Shown here: positions 45,878-54,878 of the stretch, piece after piece
Layout of the letters: the number at the start of each line of letters is the position of its first letter
Position numbering within the stretch: position 1 is the first letter of the stretch
Origin: Flavobacterium gelidilacus DSM 15343
GTDB taxonomy: Bacteria; Bacteroidota; Bacteroidia; Flavobacteriales; Flavobacteriaceae
Direction of reading: 5' to 3'
Assembly (NCBI RefSeq): GCF_000422685.1
Contig: NZ_AUGN01000001.1
Span: 310,001-374,000 of the forward strand
Length of the DNA stretch: 64,000 nt
Made by a program: the position numbers and the translations under genes
The notes under the pieces: generated by a model
Database searches by the model: none
Told to the model about the DNA's origin: nothing
What the model saw: only the letters and a program-made list of their open reading frames with translations

Positions 45878-46393
45878 GTGAATCCGTATGTTGATATCAT
45901 ACTAAGAAGTGTTTCGATATATTTGTTTATGGTAATTACTTTACGCCTATTTGGCAAAAAAGAACTATCACAATTAAATACTTCTGATGTAATATTAATA
46001 CTTCTTATTAGTAATTCGGTTCAAAATGCAATGGTAGGTGACAACACAACTCTTTTGGGTGGAATGGCTGCTGCGTTAGCACTATTTGTTATAAACTTTA
46101 TTTTCAAACGTATAATGTTGAAATCAAATTTTATTAAAAGTTTGGTCCAAGAAAAACCAGAAATTTTAATTCATAATGGTAAAATTGAATTTAAAACTTT
46201 AGCAAAATTAGGTATTTCGTCAGAAGAAATTCAAGAAGCCATGAGAGAACATGGAATTGAATATTATAAAGATGTAAAACTAGCCATGTTTGAAATAGAT
46301 GGAAACATTAGCATTATTTCTGGTGATAAAGATATAAAGCAAACATTTCATAAGAAGAAAGCTCATAAATCACTCGGAAACTTAAATAATTAA
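45878..46393 (+). CDS. DUF421 (YetF/YcaP-like) membrane protein
   Basis: Encodes 171 residues from a GTG start. Two or three membrane helices (about 5-25, 35-53, 58-78) precede the cytoplasmic DUF421 part with VQEKPEILIHNGKIEFKTL and the later AMFEIDGNISIISGD. LRLFGKKELSQLNTSDVIL near 24 is the family signature. The role of DUF421 proteins is not settled. It is followed by the DUF1304 gene after 3 bases. Confidence 0.85.
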   Translation: MNPYVDIILRSVSIYLFMVITLRLFGKKELSQLNTSDVILILLISNSVQNAMVGDNTTLLGGMAAALALFVINFIFKRIMLKSNFIKSLVQEKPEILIHNGKIEFKTLAKLGISSEEIQEAMREHGIEYYKDVKLAMFEIDGNISIISGDKDIKQTFHKKKAHKSLGNLNN

Positions 46394-46396
46394 ACT

Positions 46397-46756
46397 ATGA
46401 ATATACTATCTCAAATTATTATCGGATTTGTTGCTTTTTTACATCTATATTTTCTTTATTTAGAAATGTTTGCTTGGACCACAAAAGCACCGAAAGTATT
46501 CACCAATTTCCCGAAAGACTTATTTCCACAAACAAAAGCTATGGCTGCGAACCAAGGCTTATATAATGGTTTCTTAGCCGCTGGATTAATTTGGACTTTC
46601 TTTGTTTCAGATGAGATGTGGTCTATAAATATAGCACTATTTTTCCTAAACTGTGTACTGATTGCTGGAATTTACGGAGCATTTTCTGTATCAAAAAGAA
46701 TATTTTATGTACAGGGAATTCCAGCTATTCTGGGAATTTTGAGTTTGTTTCTTTAA
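46397..46756 (+). CDS. DUF1304 membrane protein
   Basis: Encodes 119 residues with four membrane helices. The start, IIIGFVAFLHLYFLYLEMFAWTT, and NQGLYNGFLAAGLIW near 51 are the DUF1304 marks. Function is unknown. It ends 3 bases before the hutH stop on the other strand, with no room for a terminator hairpin between them. Confidence 0.85.
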   Translation: MNILSQIIIGFVAFLHLYFLYLEMFAWTTKAPKVFTNFPKDLFPQTKAMAANQGLYNGFLAAGLIWTFFVSDEMWSINIALFFLNCVLIAGIYGAFSVSKRIFYVQGIPAILGILSLFL

Positions 46757-46759
46757 AGC

Positions 46760-48262
46760 CTAATCCTCCAACTCTATTTGAAAACTCTGTAAAAAAGCAA
46801 TTGTTTTTTCTATATCATAATGTAATATTCTATCTTCTTTTACAAAAGAAACTTCATCTCTGTATGATTTGATAAAACTTTCAATAAATTCACTTGATTT
46901 TAAAGGTCTTCTGAATTCTAAAGCTTGAGAAGCATTCATTAATTCGATAGCTAAAATTCGTTCTAAATTATCAACAATTCTTAGTGTTTTTGTTGCACCA
47001 TTTGCACCCATTGAAACGTGATCTTCTTGACCATTACTAGAAACAATACTATCAATACTCGCAGGTGTTGCTAATTGCTTATTTTGACTAACAATACTTG
47101 CAGCAGTATATTGTGGAATCATAAAACCTGAATTCAACCCTGGATTATCCACTAAAAATGCTGGTAAATTACGTAAACCAGAAATTAACTGGTAAGTTCT
47201 TCTTTCCGAAATACTTCCCAATTCAGCTAAAGCTATTCCTAAAAAGTCAAAAGCTAAAGCTAGAGGTTGACCGTGAAAATTTCCACCAGAAATAATTTCA
47301 TCTTCACCTACAAATATATTTGGATTATCTGTGACAGAATTAATTTCGGTTCTAAAAACTTTCTTTACATATTCGATTGTGTCTTTACTAGCACCATGAA
47401 CTTGTGGCATACATCTAAAAGAATATGGATCTTGAACATGTTTCTTTGGTTGTGCTATAATTTCACTATCTTCTAATAATTCTGTTAATCTTCTGGCTGT
47501 TTGAATTTGTCCTTTGTGAGGCCTAATTAAGTGAATTAAATCATTAAAAGGTTCAATTCGACCATCAAAACCTTCTAAAGAAACAGCTCCAATTAAATCC
47601 GCTAAATAAGATAATTTACAAGATTTTAATAAAATATAAGTTCCATATGCACTCATAAATTGGGTTCCATTTAATAAAGCTAATCCTTCTTTAGATTGCA
47701 TTACAATAGGTTTCCAATTCATTTTTTCCAATACTTTACTTGAAGGTTGTCTAAATCCGTCCATATAAACTTCTCCTTCGCCAATTAAAGGCAATGCTAA
47801 ATGAGCCAAAGGTGCTAAATCACCACTTGCTCCCAAAGAACCAAGCGTATAAATTACAGGTAAAATATCATTATTAAAAAAGGCTATTAAACGTTCAACT
47901 GTAGCTAATTGAACCCCTGAATGTCCATAACTTAAAGATTGAATTTTTAACAACAACATAATCTTTACAATCTCACCCGGAACTTCTTCACCAGTTCCGC
48001 AAGCATGCGATTTAATTAAGTTTTCTTGAAGTTTTGTTAAGTTTTCTTTAGAAATTTCTACATTACATAACGAACCAAATCCCGTATTAATTCCGTAAAT
48101 TGGCTCCCCATGAGCTTTCATTTTATCATCTAAATACTTTCTACATTTTTCAATATTAACAATAGCTTCTTCTGATAAAGCTAATTTTTTATCTTCTCTA
48201 ATAATTGTATGAATTGTGTCAATAGACAATAAATCTGAACTTATATAATGTATGGTTTCCAT
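46760..48262 (-). CDS. hutH: Histidine ammonia-lyase
   Basis: Encodes 500 residues. The self-forming MIO cofactor comes from Ala-Ser-Gly at 145-147 in GSLGASGDLAPLAH. YGINTGFG near 56 and QDPYSFRCMPQVHGA near 275 belong to the active site. It deaminates histidine to urocanate, the first step of histidine breakdown. The rest of the hut pathway is not nearby. Confidence 0.93.
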   Translation of the reverse strand: METIHYISSDLLSIDTIHTIIREDKKLALSEEAIVNIEKCRKYLDDKMKAHGEPIYGINTGFGSLCNVEISKENLTKLQENLIKSHACGTGEEVPGEIVKIMLLLKIQSLSYGHSGVQLATVERLIAFFNNDILPVIYTLGSLGASGDLAPLAHLALPLIGEGEVYMDGFRQPSSKVLEKMNWKPIVMQSKEGLALLNGTQFMSAYGTYILLKSCKLSYLADLIGAVSLEGFDGRIEPFNDLIHLIRPHKGQIQTARRLTELLEDSEIIAQPKKHVQDPYSFRCMPQVHGASKDTIEYVKKVFRTEINSVTDNPNIFVGEDEIISGGNFHGQPLALAFDFLGIALAELGSISERRTYQLISGLRNLPAFLVDNPGLNSGFMIPQYTAASIVSQNKQLATPASIDSIVSSNGQEDHVSMGANGATKTLRIVDNLERILAIELMNASQALEFRRPLKSSEFIESFIKSYRDEVSFVKEDRILHYDIEKTIAFLQSFQIELED

Positions 48263-48456
48263 TTCTTAATTTAAATATTCCCCAAAATTCTACAAACGAT
48301 TGTTAAAAAGCAACATTTTTAACTACTATTTATTATCATATTGTCATTTTGAGTTATCTATTATTAGTAATATTTTGATTTACAACGAAACTACTAGCTA
48401 AAAATGACATATTCATAAAAATGAAAATGCTTTTTTTATACTCAAAATAAATGTTC

Positions 48457-48464
48457 TACATTTG
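48457..48464 (+). promoter_or_regulatory. -7 box of the thr operon
   Basis: TACATTTG matches TAnnTTTG. It ends 7 bases before the leader's TTG codon, so the transcript would begin at or very near the leader ORF. Confidence 0.55.
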
Positions 48465-48471
48465 AAATATC

Positions 48472-48588
48472 TTGAAACACAATAAAATATACGCGACTTC
48501 TTACACAACCCAACTTGCGGTTGAAAGTTTTATTGGCTCAACTTCTACAACAACTACAACCCCTTATGGGGTGAATTTCTACATATAA
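48472..48588 (+). CDS. Threonine-rich thr operon leader peptide
   Basis: An open frame of 38 codons (TTG 48472 to TAA 48586) holds nine Thr codons. Six of the seven codons from 24 to 30 are Thr (ACT TCT ACA ACA ACT ACA ACC), just before Pro-Tyr-Gly-Val. It lies directly upstream of thrA, thrB and thrC, the operon for threonine synthesis, which is the position and composition of a transcription-attenuation leader. A small hairpin overlaps the last Thr codon. The only in-frame ordinary start is TTG, and it would be almost leaderless, so the start is the weak point. Confidence 0.6.
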   Translation: MKHNKIYATSYTTQLAVESFIGSTSTTTTTPYGVNFYI

Positions 48589-48648
48589 TCCATTCTATAT
48601 GTTCTTTCGAAAGAAAGATAAAATTCTTTATTCTTAAAATTCAATAAA

Positions 48649-51096
48649 ATGATAGTATTAAAATTTGGTGGAACATCTGTTGCCAATGCTCAAAATATAA
48701 AATTAGTTCTAGAAATTGTTTCCAAAAAATCTCAAAATAACAAATTAGCAGTTGTAGTTTCTGCCTTTAGTGGTGTGACAGATTTACTTTTAAAAGCTTC
48801 TAATGAAGCAGCTTCTAAAAATGAATCTTATAAAGTAACTTTAGAAGAAATTCAACAAAAACATTTCGAAACCATTAGTAATTTAGTTTCAGAAAGTCAT
48901 CAAAAACAAGTAATTGAAACGATTACTACTGAATTTAATCAATTAAAAACACTTTTAGATGGTTGTTTTCTTTTGGGCGAATTATCTCCAAGAACTTCAG
49001 ATGCCATTGCCAGTTTTGGCGAACTTTTATCTTCTCAAATTATTGCTGTTGCTTTAAAAAAAGTGGTTTCTGATTCTACTTTTAAAGATAGTCGTCAACT
49101 TGTTAAAACAAATTCAAATTTCGGAAAAGCTTCTGTAAATTTTAATGTAACTAATTCATTAATAGAAGATTATTTTAAATCAAATACTTCAAAAGTAGTT
49201 TTATTACCGGGATTTATTGCTTCCGATGAAAAAGGAAATACAACAACTTTAGGTCGTGGTGGCTCTGATTTTACAGCGGCAATTTTAGCTAATGGATCTC
49301 ATGCGACGTCTTTAGAAATTTGGACAGACGTCAACGGAATGTTTACAGCAAATCCGAAATTGGTAAAACAAGCGCAGCCTATTGAAACGATTTCCTATGA
49401 AGAAGCAATGGAATTATCTCATTTTGGTGCCAAAGTGCTTTATCCACCAACTATTCAACCGGTTTTAAAAGCTAATATTCCTATCTGGATTAAAAATACA
49501 TTTGAAGCTAATGTCAACGGAACTTTAATTTCAAATACTCCAGAAAGCAATGGAAATCCTGTAAAAGGAATTTCACATATCGAAGATATTGCTCTACTAA
49601 CGCTTGAAGGTTCTGGAATGATTGGTGTAGCTGGTTCTTCAAAACGTTTATTTGAAGTTTTGTCTAAAGAAAATATCAATGTAGTTTTTATTACACAAGC
49701 TTCTTCTGAGCATTCTATTTGTATCGGAATTCTAAACAATGATGCAGATAAAGCTAAAAATGCAATTGATGAAACCTTTGAATTAGAAATATCCCAAAAT
49801 AAAATCAATCCTTGTATTGTTGAAAAAGACCTATGTATTGTTGCACTTGTTGGTGAAAACATGAAAAATCATCAAGGATTAAGCGGGAAAATGTTCAGTA
49901 CTTTAGGAAAAAACAACGTAAATATAAGAGCCATTGCTCAAGGTGCTTCTGAACGAAACATTTCTGTAGTTATCAATAAAAATGACGTTAAAAAGGCTTT
50001 AAATACGCTCCATGAACGTTTTTTTGAAGATAATACCAAACAAATAAACCTGTTTGTAATGGGTGTTGGTAATGTTGGAGAAAAATTCATAGATCAAATT
50101 CACCAACAAAAGAAATTTTTAAAAGAAAATCTAAAGATAAACGTTAGAGTTATTGCAATTTCTAATTCGAGAAAAATGCATTTTAATGAAGATGGTATTG
50201 CTTTAAAAGAATGGAAAGAACTTATTGAAAAAGGAGAAAAAGCTGATTTGAATGCATTTATTTCAAAATCAAAAAATTTAAATTTACGTAACAGTATTTT
50301 TGTTGATATCACTGCAAATGATGTAGTTGCTTCAATATATGATCAATTTTTAAAGGAAAATATTGCTGTTGTGACTTGTAATAAAATTGCATGTTCTTCA
50401 AAATTTGACAACTATAAAAATTTAAAGAATCTAAGTCGAAAATATAATGCCCCTTTCCTATTCGAAACAAACGTTGGTGCAGGATTACCTATAATTGATA
50501 CCTTAAAACACTTGATTGCTTCTGGTGATAAAGTCAATAAAATTCAAGCCGTTTTATCTGGAAGTTTGAACTTTATTTTTAATAACTTTAGCAGTACTTA
50601 TAGTTTTCATGATGTTGTAAAAGAAGCTGGTGTACAAGGATTTACTGAACCTGACCCAAAAATTGATTTAAGTGGAATTGATGTTGCTAGAAAAATTCTA
50701 ATCCTAATAAGAGAAAGCGGATATCAAATGGAAATTGAAGAAATTAAAAACAATTCTTTTCTTCCTGAAGAATGTATGAATACAACGAATAACGAATCCT
50801 TTTTTGCTTCTTTAATCAAAAATGCAGCACATTTTGAAAATTTATTAAACGAAGCTAATTCAAAAAATAGCCGATTAAAATTTGTAGCAACTTTCGAAAA
50901 CGGAAAAGCAAGTGTTGGATTAGAATTTATTCCACAGGAAAGTCCGTTTTACAATTTAGAAGGAAAAGATAATATTGTACAATTTTATACAGACAGATAT
51001 GTGGATCAACCTTTATTGATAAAAGGTGCTGGTGCTGGTGCAGCTGTAACAGCTTCTGGAATTTTTGCAGATGTTGTTAGAATTGGAAACTTATAG
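48649..51096 (+). CDS. thrA: Bifunctional aspartokinase/homoserine dehydrogenase
   Basis: Encodes 815 residues. Aspartokinase comprises 1-290 (VLKFGGTSVANAQ at the start, LGRGGSDFTAAILA near 204), followed by ACT domains (about 310-460) for threonine feedback, and homoserine dehydrogenase at 464-815 (LFVMGVGNVGEKFI at its NAD site, ETNVGAGLPIIDTL near 606). It does the first and third steps from aspartate to threonine. It is first in thrA-thrB-thrC. Confidence 0.96.
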   Translation: MIVLKFGGTSVANAQNIKLVLEIVSKKSQNNKLAVVVSAFSGVTDLLLKASNEAASKNESYKVTLEEIQQKHFETISNLVSESHQKQVIETITTEFNQLKTLLDGCFLLGELSPRTSDAIASFGELLSSQIIAVALKKVVSDSTFKDSRQLVKTNSNFGKASVNFNVTNSLIEDYFKSNTSKVVLLPGFIASDEKGNTTTLGRGGSDFTAAILANGSHATSLEIWTDVNGMFTANPKLVKQAQPIETISYEEAMELSHFGAKVLYPPTIQPVLKANIPIWIKNTFEANVNGTLISNTPESNGNPVKGISHIEDIALLTLEGSGMIGVAGSSKRLFEVLSKENINVVFITQASSEHSICIGILNNDADKAKNAIDETFELEISQNKINPCIVEKDLCIVALVGENMKNHQGLSGKMFSTLGKNNVNIRAIAQGASERNISVVINKNDVKKALNTLHERFFEDNTKQINLFVMGVGNVGEKFIDQIHQQKKFLKENLKINVRVIAISNSRKMHFNEDGIALKEWKELIEKGEKADLNAFISKSKNLNLRNSIFVDITANDVVASIYDQFLKENIAVVTCNKIACSSKFDNYKNLKNLSRKYNAPFLFETNVGAGLPIIDTLKHLIASGDKVNKIQAVLSGSLNFIFNNFSSTYSFHDVVKEAGVQGFTEPDPKIDLSGIDVARKILILIRESGYQMEIEEIKNNSFLPEECMNTTNNESFFASLIKNAAHFENLLNEANSKNSRLKFVATFENGKASVGLEFIPQESPFYNLEGKDNIVQFYTDRYVDQPLLIKGAGAGAAVTASGIFADVVRIGNL

Positions 51097-51100
51097 GTAA

Positions 51101-51188
51101 AGACGTTGCATGCAACGTCTCCACAAGATTGCAATGCAACGTCTCCACAAGATTGCAATGCAACATCTCCACAAGATTACAATGCAAC
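51101..51188 (+). repeat. Palindrome plus 24-bp tandem repeats between thrA and thrB
   Basis: A perfect 20-bp palindrome AGACGTTGCATGCAACGTCT (51101-51120) merges into tandem 24-bp units: a 20-base partial unit at 51111, full units at 51131 and 51155, and a 10-base partial unit at 51179. Each unit contains CAATGCAACRTCTCC and ends CACAAGATT. I recall similar GACGTTGCATGCAACGTC elements scattered through Flavobacteriia genomes. Confidence 0.9.
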
Positions 51189-51202
51189 AAAGAAAATAAA
51201 AA

Positions 51203-52123
51203 ATGAACGAAATAAAAATATTTTGCCCTGCAACAATTGCCAATCTAAACTGTGGATTTGATATACTAGGTCTATGTTTAGAAGGCATTGGCGATGAAAT
51301 GATAATCAGAAAATCAACTGAAAAAGGAGTAAAAATCACGAAAATTGTTGGAGCAAATTTACCGTTTGAAACTGGCAAAAATGTAGCTGGTGTTGCAGCT
51401 TTAGCTTTACTTGAAAATTTTGAATTAGATTTCGGATTTGAAATTGAAATCTATAAAAATATCAAGACAGGAAGTGGCATCGGAAGTTCGTCAGCAAGTG
51501 CTGCTGGTGCTGTTTACGGAATAAATGAATTACTCGGAAAACCATTTTCAAAAGTTGAATTAGTAAACTTTGCTATGAAAGGAGAAGTTGTTGCCAGTGG
51601 TTCAGAACACGCAGATAACGTTGCTGCTTGCCTATTAGGTGGATTTACTTTAATTCGTGGTTACGAACCTTTAGATGTAATTCAAATTGCGAGTCCAAAC
51701 GAACTTTACGCTGTTGTTTTACATCCACATATTGAAGTTAAAACTTCTGACGCAAGAGCTGTGATTCAGCCGACAGTTTCATTAAAAGCTGCAATTACAC
51801 AAACCGGAAATTTAGGTGGATTTATTGCTGGTTTATATACAAACGATTATGATTTGATAGGTCGTTCTTTAAAAGATGTTTTAGTAGAACCTTTTAGAAA
51901 ACATTTAATTCCGAATTTTGATGAAGTTAAAAATGCTGCAATTAATAATGGAGCTTTAGGTGCTGGAATTTCTGGTGCTGGTCCATCCATTTTTGCTTTA
52001 TGTAAAGGAAAAGAATCTGCTGAAAAAGTTGCCAATGCAATGAAAGATAGTTATCAATCTACTGGAATTGAGTTTGATATTCATGTTTCAAAAGTGAATT
52101 CGAAAGGAACTGAAACAATATAA
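51203..52123 (+). CDS. thrB: Homoserine kinase
   Basis: Encodes 306 residues of the GHMP kinase family. The ATP loop is TGSGIGSSSASAAGAVYG near 91, and GALGAGISGAGPSIFAL near 250 is the third GHMP motif. It phosphorylates homoserine for threonine synthase. A palindromic repeat block separates it from thrA and a long inverted repeat separates it from thrC. Confidence 0.96.
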   Translation: MNEIKIFCPATIANLNCGFDILGLCLEGIGDEMIIRKSTEKGVKITKIVGANLPFETGKNVAGVAALALLENFELDFGFEIEIYKNIKTGSGIGSSSASAAGAVYGINELLGKPFSKVELVNFAMKGEVVASGSEHADNVAACLLGGFTLIRGYEPLDVIQIASPNELYAVVLHPHIEVKTSDARAVIQPTVSLKAAITQTGNLGGFIAGLYTNDYDLIGRSLKDVLVEPFRKHLIPNFDEVKNAAINNGALGAGISGAGPSIFALCKGKESAEKVANAMKDSYQSTGIEFDIHVSKVNSKGTETI

Positions 52124-52129
52124 TTTAGC

Positions 52130-52205
52130 AACACAGATTTAAGAAATTAGAGAAATTTACTCAGATGAAATTTTACTGATTTCTTGAATTTCTTAAATCT
52201 GTGTT
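52130..52205. repeat. 19-bp perfect inverted repeat between thrB and thrC
   Basis: AACACAGATTTAAGAAATT at 52130-52148 and its exact complement at 52187-52205 enclose a 38-base A/T-rich loop. It fills the whole thrB-thrC gap and ends 14 bases before the thrC ATG. No T run follows, so it is not an ordinary terminator. Confidence 0.92.
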
Positions 52206-52219
52206 CCAAAAAAAACAAA

Positions 52220-53509
52220 ATGAAATACTACAGCCTAAACAATAAAAATCACCAAGTAACTTTCGAACAAGCCGTTATTAATGGACTTGCTCCAGATAAA
52301 GGATTATATTTTCCTGAAAGTTTGTCAAAATTATCAGAGGATTTCTTTGATAACATTGAAAACCTTTCTAATCAAGAAATTGCTTTTCAAGTGATTCAAC
52401 AATTTATAGGTGATGAAATTCCTGAAGAAGAATTAAAACGAATTGTTGATGAAACTTTATCTTTTGATTTTCCTTTAGTAAAAATTGAAGAAAATATTTA
52501 TTCTTTAGAATTATTTCACGGACCAACGATGGCTTTTAAAGATGTTGGTGCACGATTTATGTCAAGATGTTTGGCTTACTTTAATCGCAATAAAAATCAG
52601 CATAATACTGTTTTAGTGGCTACTTCTGGTGATACTGGTGGAGCAGTTGCTAGTGGTTTTTTAGGTGTGAAAGGTGTAAATGTGATAATTCTTTATCCTT
52701 CTGGAAAAGTTAGTGATATTCAGGAAAAACAGTTGACCACTTTATGTCAAAACATTACTGCACTTGAAGTTGATGGTGTTTTTGACGATTGTCAAGATAT
52801 GGTTAAGAAAGCGTTTTTAGATGAAGATTTGAAAGCTTTTAATCTTACATCAGCAAATTCTATAAATATTGCTCGTTGGTTGCCTCAAATGTTTTACTTT
52901 TTCTTTGCATATAAGGAATTGAAAAAACACAACAAACCATTAATTGTGTCTTGTCCAAGTGGCAATTTTGGGAATATTTGTGCTGGAATTTTAGCTAAAA
53001 AATTAGGTTTACCACTCACCCATTTTGTGGCTTCTACCAATGCAAATGATACAGTTCCAAGGTTTTTGAAAGATGGAATTTATAATCCAAAATCTTCTGT
53101 AGCAACAATTTCGAATGCTATGGACGTTGGAAATCCAAGTAATTTTGTTCGTATTCAGGAAATGTATGATAATGATTTGAAGGAATTTGAGAAAGATTTT
53201 TCTTCTTATTCTTTTTCTGATGAAGAAACTAAAAAAACGATTTATTTAATATATAAAAACTTTGGATATGTAGCTGAACCACATGGTGCTGTTGGTTATT
53301 TGGGTTTAAAGAAAGAAATGATAAACAAACCAGAAACTATAGGTTTTTTATTGGAAACGGCTCATCCAATTAAGTTTTTGGATGAAGTTGAACCGCTTTT
53401 AAACATTAAACTTCCTATTCCAAGTCAGATTGAAAGTGTTTTGCATAAAGAAAAAGTGAGTATTAAAATTTCTACTTATGAAGACTTTAAAGATTTTTTA
53501 AAACATTAA
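52220..53509 (+). CDS. thrC: Threonine synthase
   Basis: Encodes 429 residues from ATG 52220 (MKYYSLNNKNHQVTFEQA). The upstream TTG at 52184 lies in the inverted repeat and is rejected. The PLP Lys is in GPTMAFKDVGARFM near 107, and SGDTGGAVASGF near 140 and PSGNFGNICAG near 249 bind the cofactor phosphate. It makes threonine from phosphohomoserine. Confidence 0.96.
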   Translation: MKYYSLNNKNHQVTFEQAVINGLAPDKGLYFPESLSKLSEDFFDNIENLSNQEIAFQVIQQFIGDEIPEEELKRIVDETLSFDFPLVKIEENIYSLELFHGPTMAFKDVGARFMSRCLAYFNRNKNQHNTVLVATSGDTGGAVASGFLGVKGVNVIILYPSGKVSDIQEKQLTTLCQNITALEVDGVFDDCQDMVKKAFLDEDLKAFNLTSANSINIARWLPQMFYFFFAYKELKKHNKPLIVSCPSGNFGNICAGILAKKLGLPLTHFVASTNANDTVPRFLKDGIYNPKSSVATISNAMDVGNPSNFVRIQEMYDNDLKEFEKDFSSYSFSDEETKKTIYLIYKNFGYVAEPHGAVGYLGLKKEMINKPETIGFLLETAHPIKFLDEVEPLLNIKLPIPSQIESVLHKEKVSIKISTYEDFKDFLKH

Positions 53510-53527
53510 TTTTATTTTTATTGAACC

Positions 53528-53579
53528 ATTAAGACATTTAGTTTCATTAAGTTTTGCTTAATTTCTTGAATGTCTTAAT
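53528..53579 (+). repeat. Foldback element after thrC, possible terminator
   Basis: ATTAAGACATT at 53528-53538 pairs with AATGTCTTAAT at 53569-53579, and an inner TTAAG (53547) pairs with CTTAA (53557). A T-rich run follows at 53583-53593, so it may end the thr transcript. Confidence 0.7.
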
Positions 53580-53611
53580 TGTTTATTTTTTTTCAAAAAT
53601 TTATTTATAAC

Positions 53612-53700
53612 GAGATGCCCTAGCCCTGACAGAAATGGCATCCTTTTCTTTTTTTTGCAAAAAAATAGAAAAGATATAATGTATGGCAGGAAATAGCTTC
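53612..53700 (+). repeat. Dispersed Flavobacterium-type intergenic repeat
   Basis: GATGCCCTAGCCCTGAC, GGCATCCTTTTC, a T/A-rich stem and GAAAAGATATAATG, then GGCAGGAAATAGCTTC. I recognise this order from memory as an intergenic element repeated in many Flavobacterium genomes. ATCCTTTTC and GAAAAGATAT can pair around the T/A run. No ORF is present. Confidence 0.55.
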
Positions 53701-53753
53701 AAATTCATAAATTTTCAATAAATTCGCATCACATTATTAAACATACTCTAAAA

Positions 53754-54836
53754 ATGAAAAATACAGCTTTATCGCACATTCACGAAAGTTTAGGAGCTAA
53801 AATGGTTCCGTTTGCAGGTTTTAATATGCCTGTGCAATATGAAGGAATTAATGTTGAACACGAAATCGTAAGAACTGGTGTTGGTGTTTTTGACGTTTCG
53901 CACATGGGTGAATTTTTATTATCTGGTGAAAATGCTTTGGCTTTGATTCAGAAAGTGTCTTCTAACGATGCTTCTACGCTTGAAGTTGGAAAGGCACAAT
54001 ATTCTTGCATGCCAAATAGTGATGGTGGAATTGTTGATGATTTAATCATTTATAAAATAAAAGAAGAGCAATATTTATTGGTTGTAAATGCTTCTAACAT
54101 TGAAAAAGATTGGAATTGGATTTCGTCTCACAATGATTTAGGTGTTGATATGAAGGATTTATCGGAAGATTATTCTTTGTTGGCCATTCAAGGACCAAAA
54201 GCCGTTGAAGCTATGCAATCCTTGACTTCGGTTGATTTATCTCAAATAAAATATTATCATTTTGAAGTTTCAGATTTTGCTGGAATTGAAAATGTTATCA
54301 TTTCTGCAACAGGTTATACTGGTTCTGGTGGATTTGAAATTTACTGTAAAAATTCGGAAGTAGAACAAATTTGGACTAAAGTTTTTGAAGCTGGTGCAGC
54401 ATTCGGAATTAAGCCAATTGGTTTAGCGGCTCGTGATACGTTGCGTTTAGAAATGGGTTTCTGTTTGTATGGAAATGATATTAACGATACAACTTCTCCG
54501 TTAGAAGCTGGTTTAGGTTGGATTACGAAATTCACAAAAGATTTCGTGAATTCAGAAAACTTGAAAGCTCAGAAAGAAGCTGGTGTGACTCGTAAATTAG
54601 TCGGTTTTGAAATGGTTGACAGAGGAATTCCTCGTCATGATTATGAGATTGTTGATGCTGATGGAAATATTATTGGAATCGTAACTTCTGGAACACAAGC
54701 TCCTTCTTTAGGAATTGCTATTGGAATGGGTTATGTAACACTTCCTTTTGCTACAGCTGATTCGGAAATTTATATTAGAATTAGAAATAAAGATATTAAG
54801 GCTAAGGTTGTTAAAATGCCTTTTTATAAAAAATAG
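53754..54836 (+). CDS. gcvT: Glycine cleavage system T protein
   Basis: Encodes 360 residues. [11 protein letters not shown] near 44, [11 protein letters not shown] near 90 and [17 protein letters not shown] near 226 are aminomethyltransferase motifs, the last holding tetrahydrofolate contacts. It releases ammonia and passes the methylene to tetrahydrofolate. GcvP and GcvH are elsewhere. A TAAATTCG box lies at 53719, some 30 bases upstream. Confidence 0.95.
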   Translation: MKNTALSHIHESLGAKMVPFAGFNMPVQYEGINVEHEIVRTGVGVFDVSHMGEFLLSGENALALIQKVSSNDASTLEVGKAQYSCMPNSDGGIVDDLIIYKIKEEQYLLVVNASNIEKDWNWISSHNDLGVDMKDLSEDYSLLAIQGPKAVEAMQSLTSVDLSQIKYYHFEVSDFAGIENVIISATGYTGSGGFEIYCKNSEVEQIWTKVFEAGAAFGIKPIGLAARDTLRLEMGFCLYGNDINDTTSPLEAGLGWITKFTKDFVNSENLKAQKEAGVTRKLVGFEMVDRGIPRHDYEIVDADGNIIGIVTSGTQAPSLGIAIGMGYVTLPFATADSEIYIRIRNKDIKAKVVKMPFYKK

Positions 54837-54850
54837 AAAATATTGAAATA

Positions 54851-54878
54851 AAAAAAGACGCTAATTAGCGTCTTTTTT
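54851..54878. terminator. Perfect palindromic terminator
   Basis: AAAAAAGACGCTAA and TTAGCGTCTTTTTT form a 28-bp perfect palindrome between convergent genes; it overlaps the last codons of the minus-strand gene. Confidence 0.88.

Larger units (their letters stand above)
48263..48648 (+). promoter_or_regulatory. hutH/thrA intergenic region with thr leader
   Basis: Beyond hutH's upstream part, the region holds a promoter box, a threonine-rich leader ORF and a leader RNA. Possible stems are ACCCC (48559-48563) with GGGGT (48568-48572), ACATATA (48581-48587) with TATATGT (48596-48602), and the palindrome TTCTTTCGAAAGAA at 48602-48615. I see no GC-rich stem followed by a T run, so a standard intrinsic attenuator is not obvious. 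Confidence 0.6.

Noticed and set aside
51101..51188. Tandem repeat as a CRISPR array
   Set aside because: The copies are directly adjacent with no unique spacers, and there are no cas genes.
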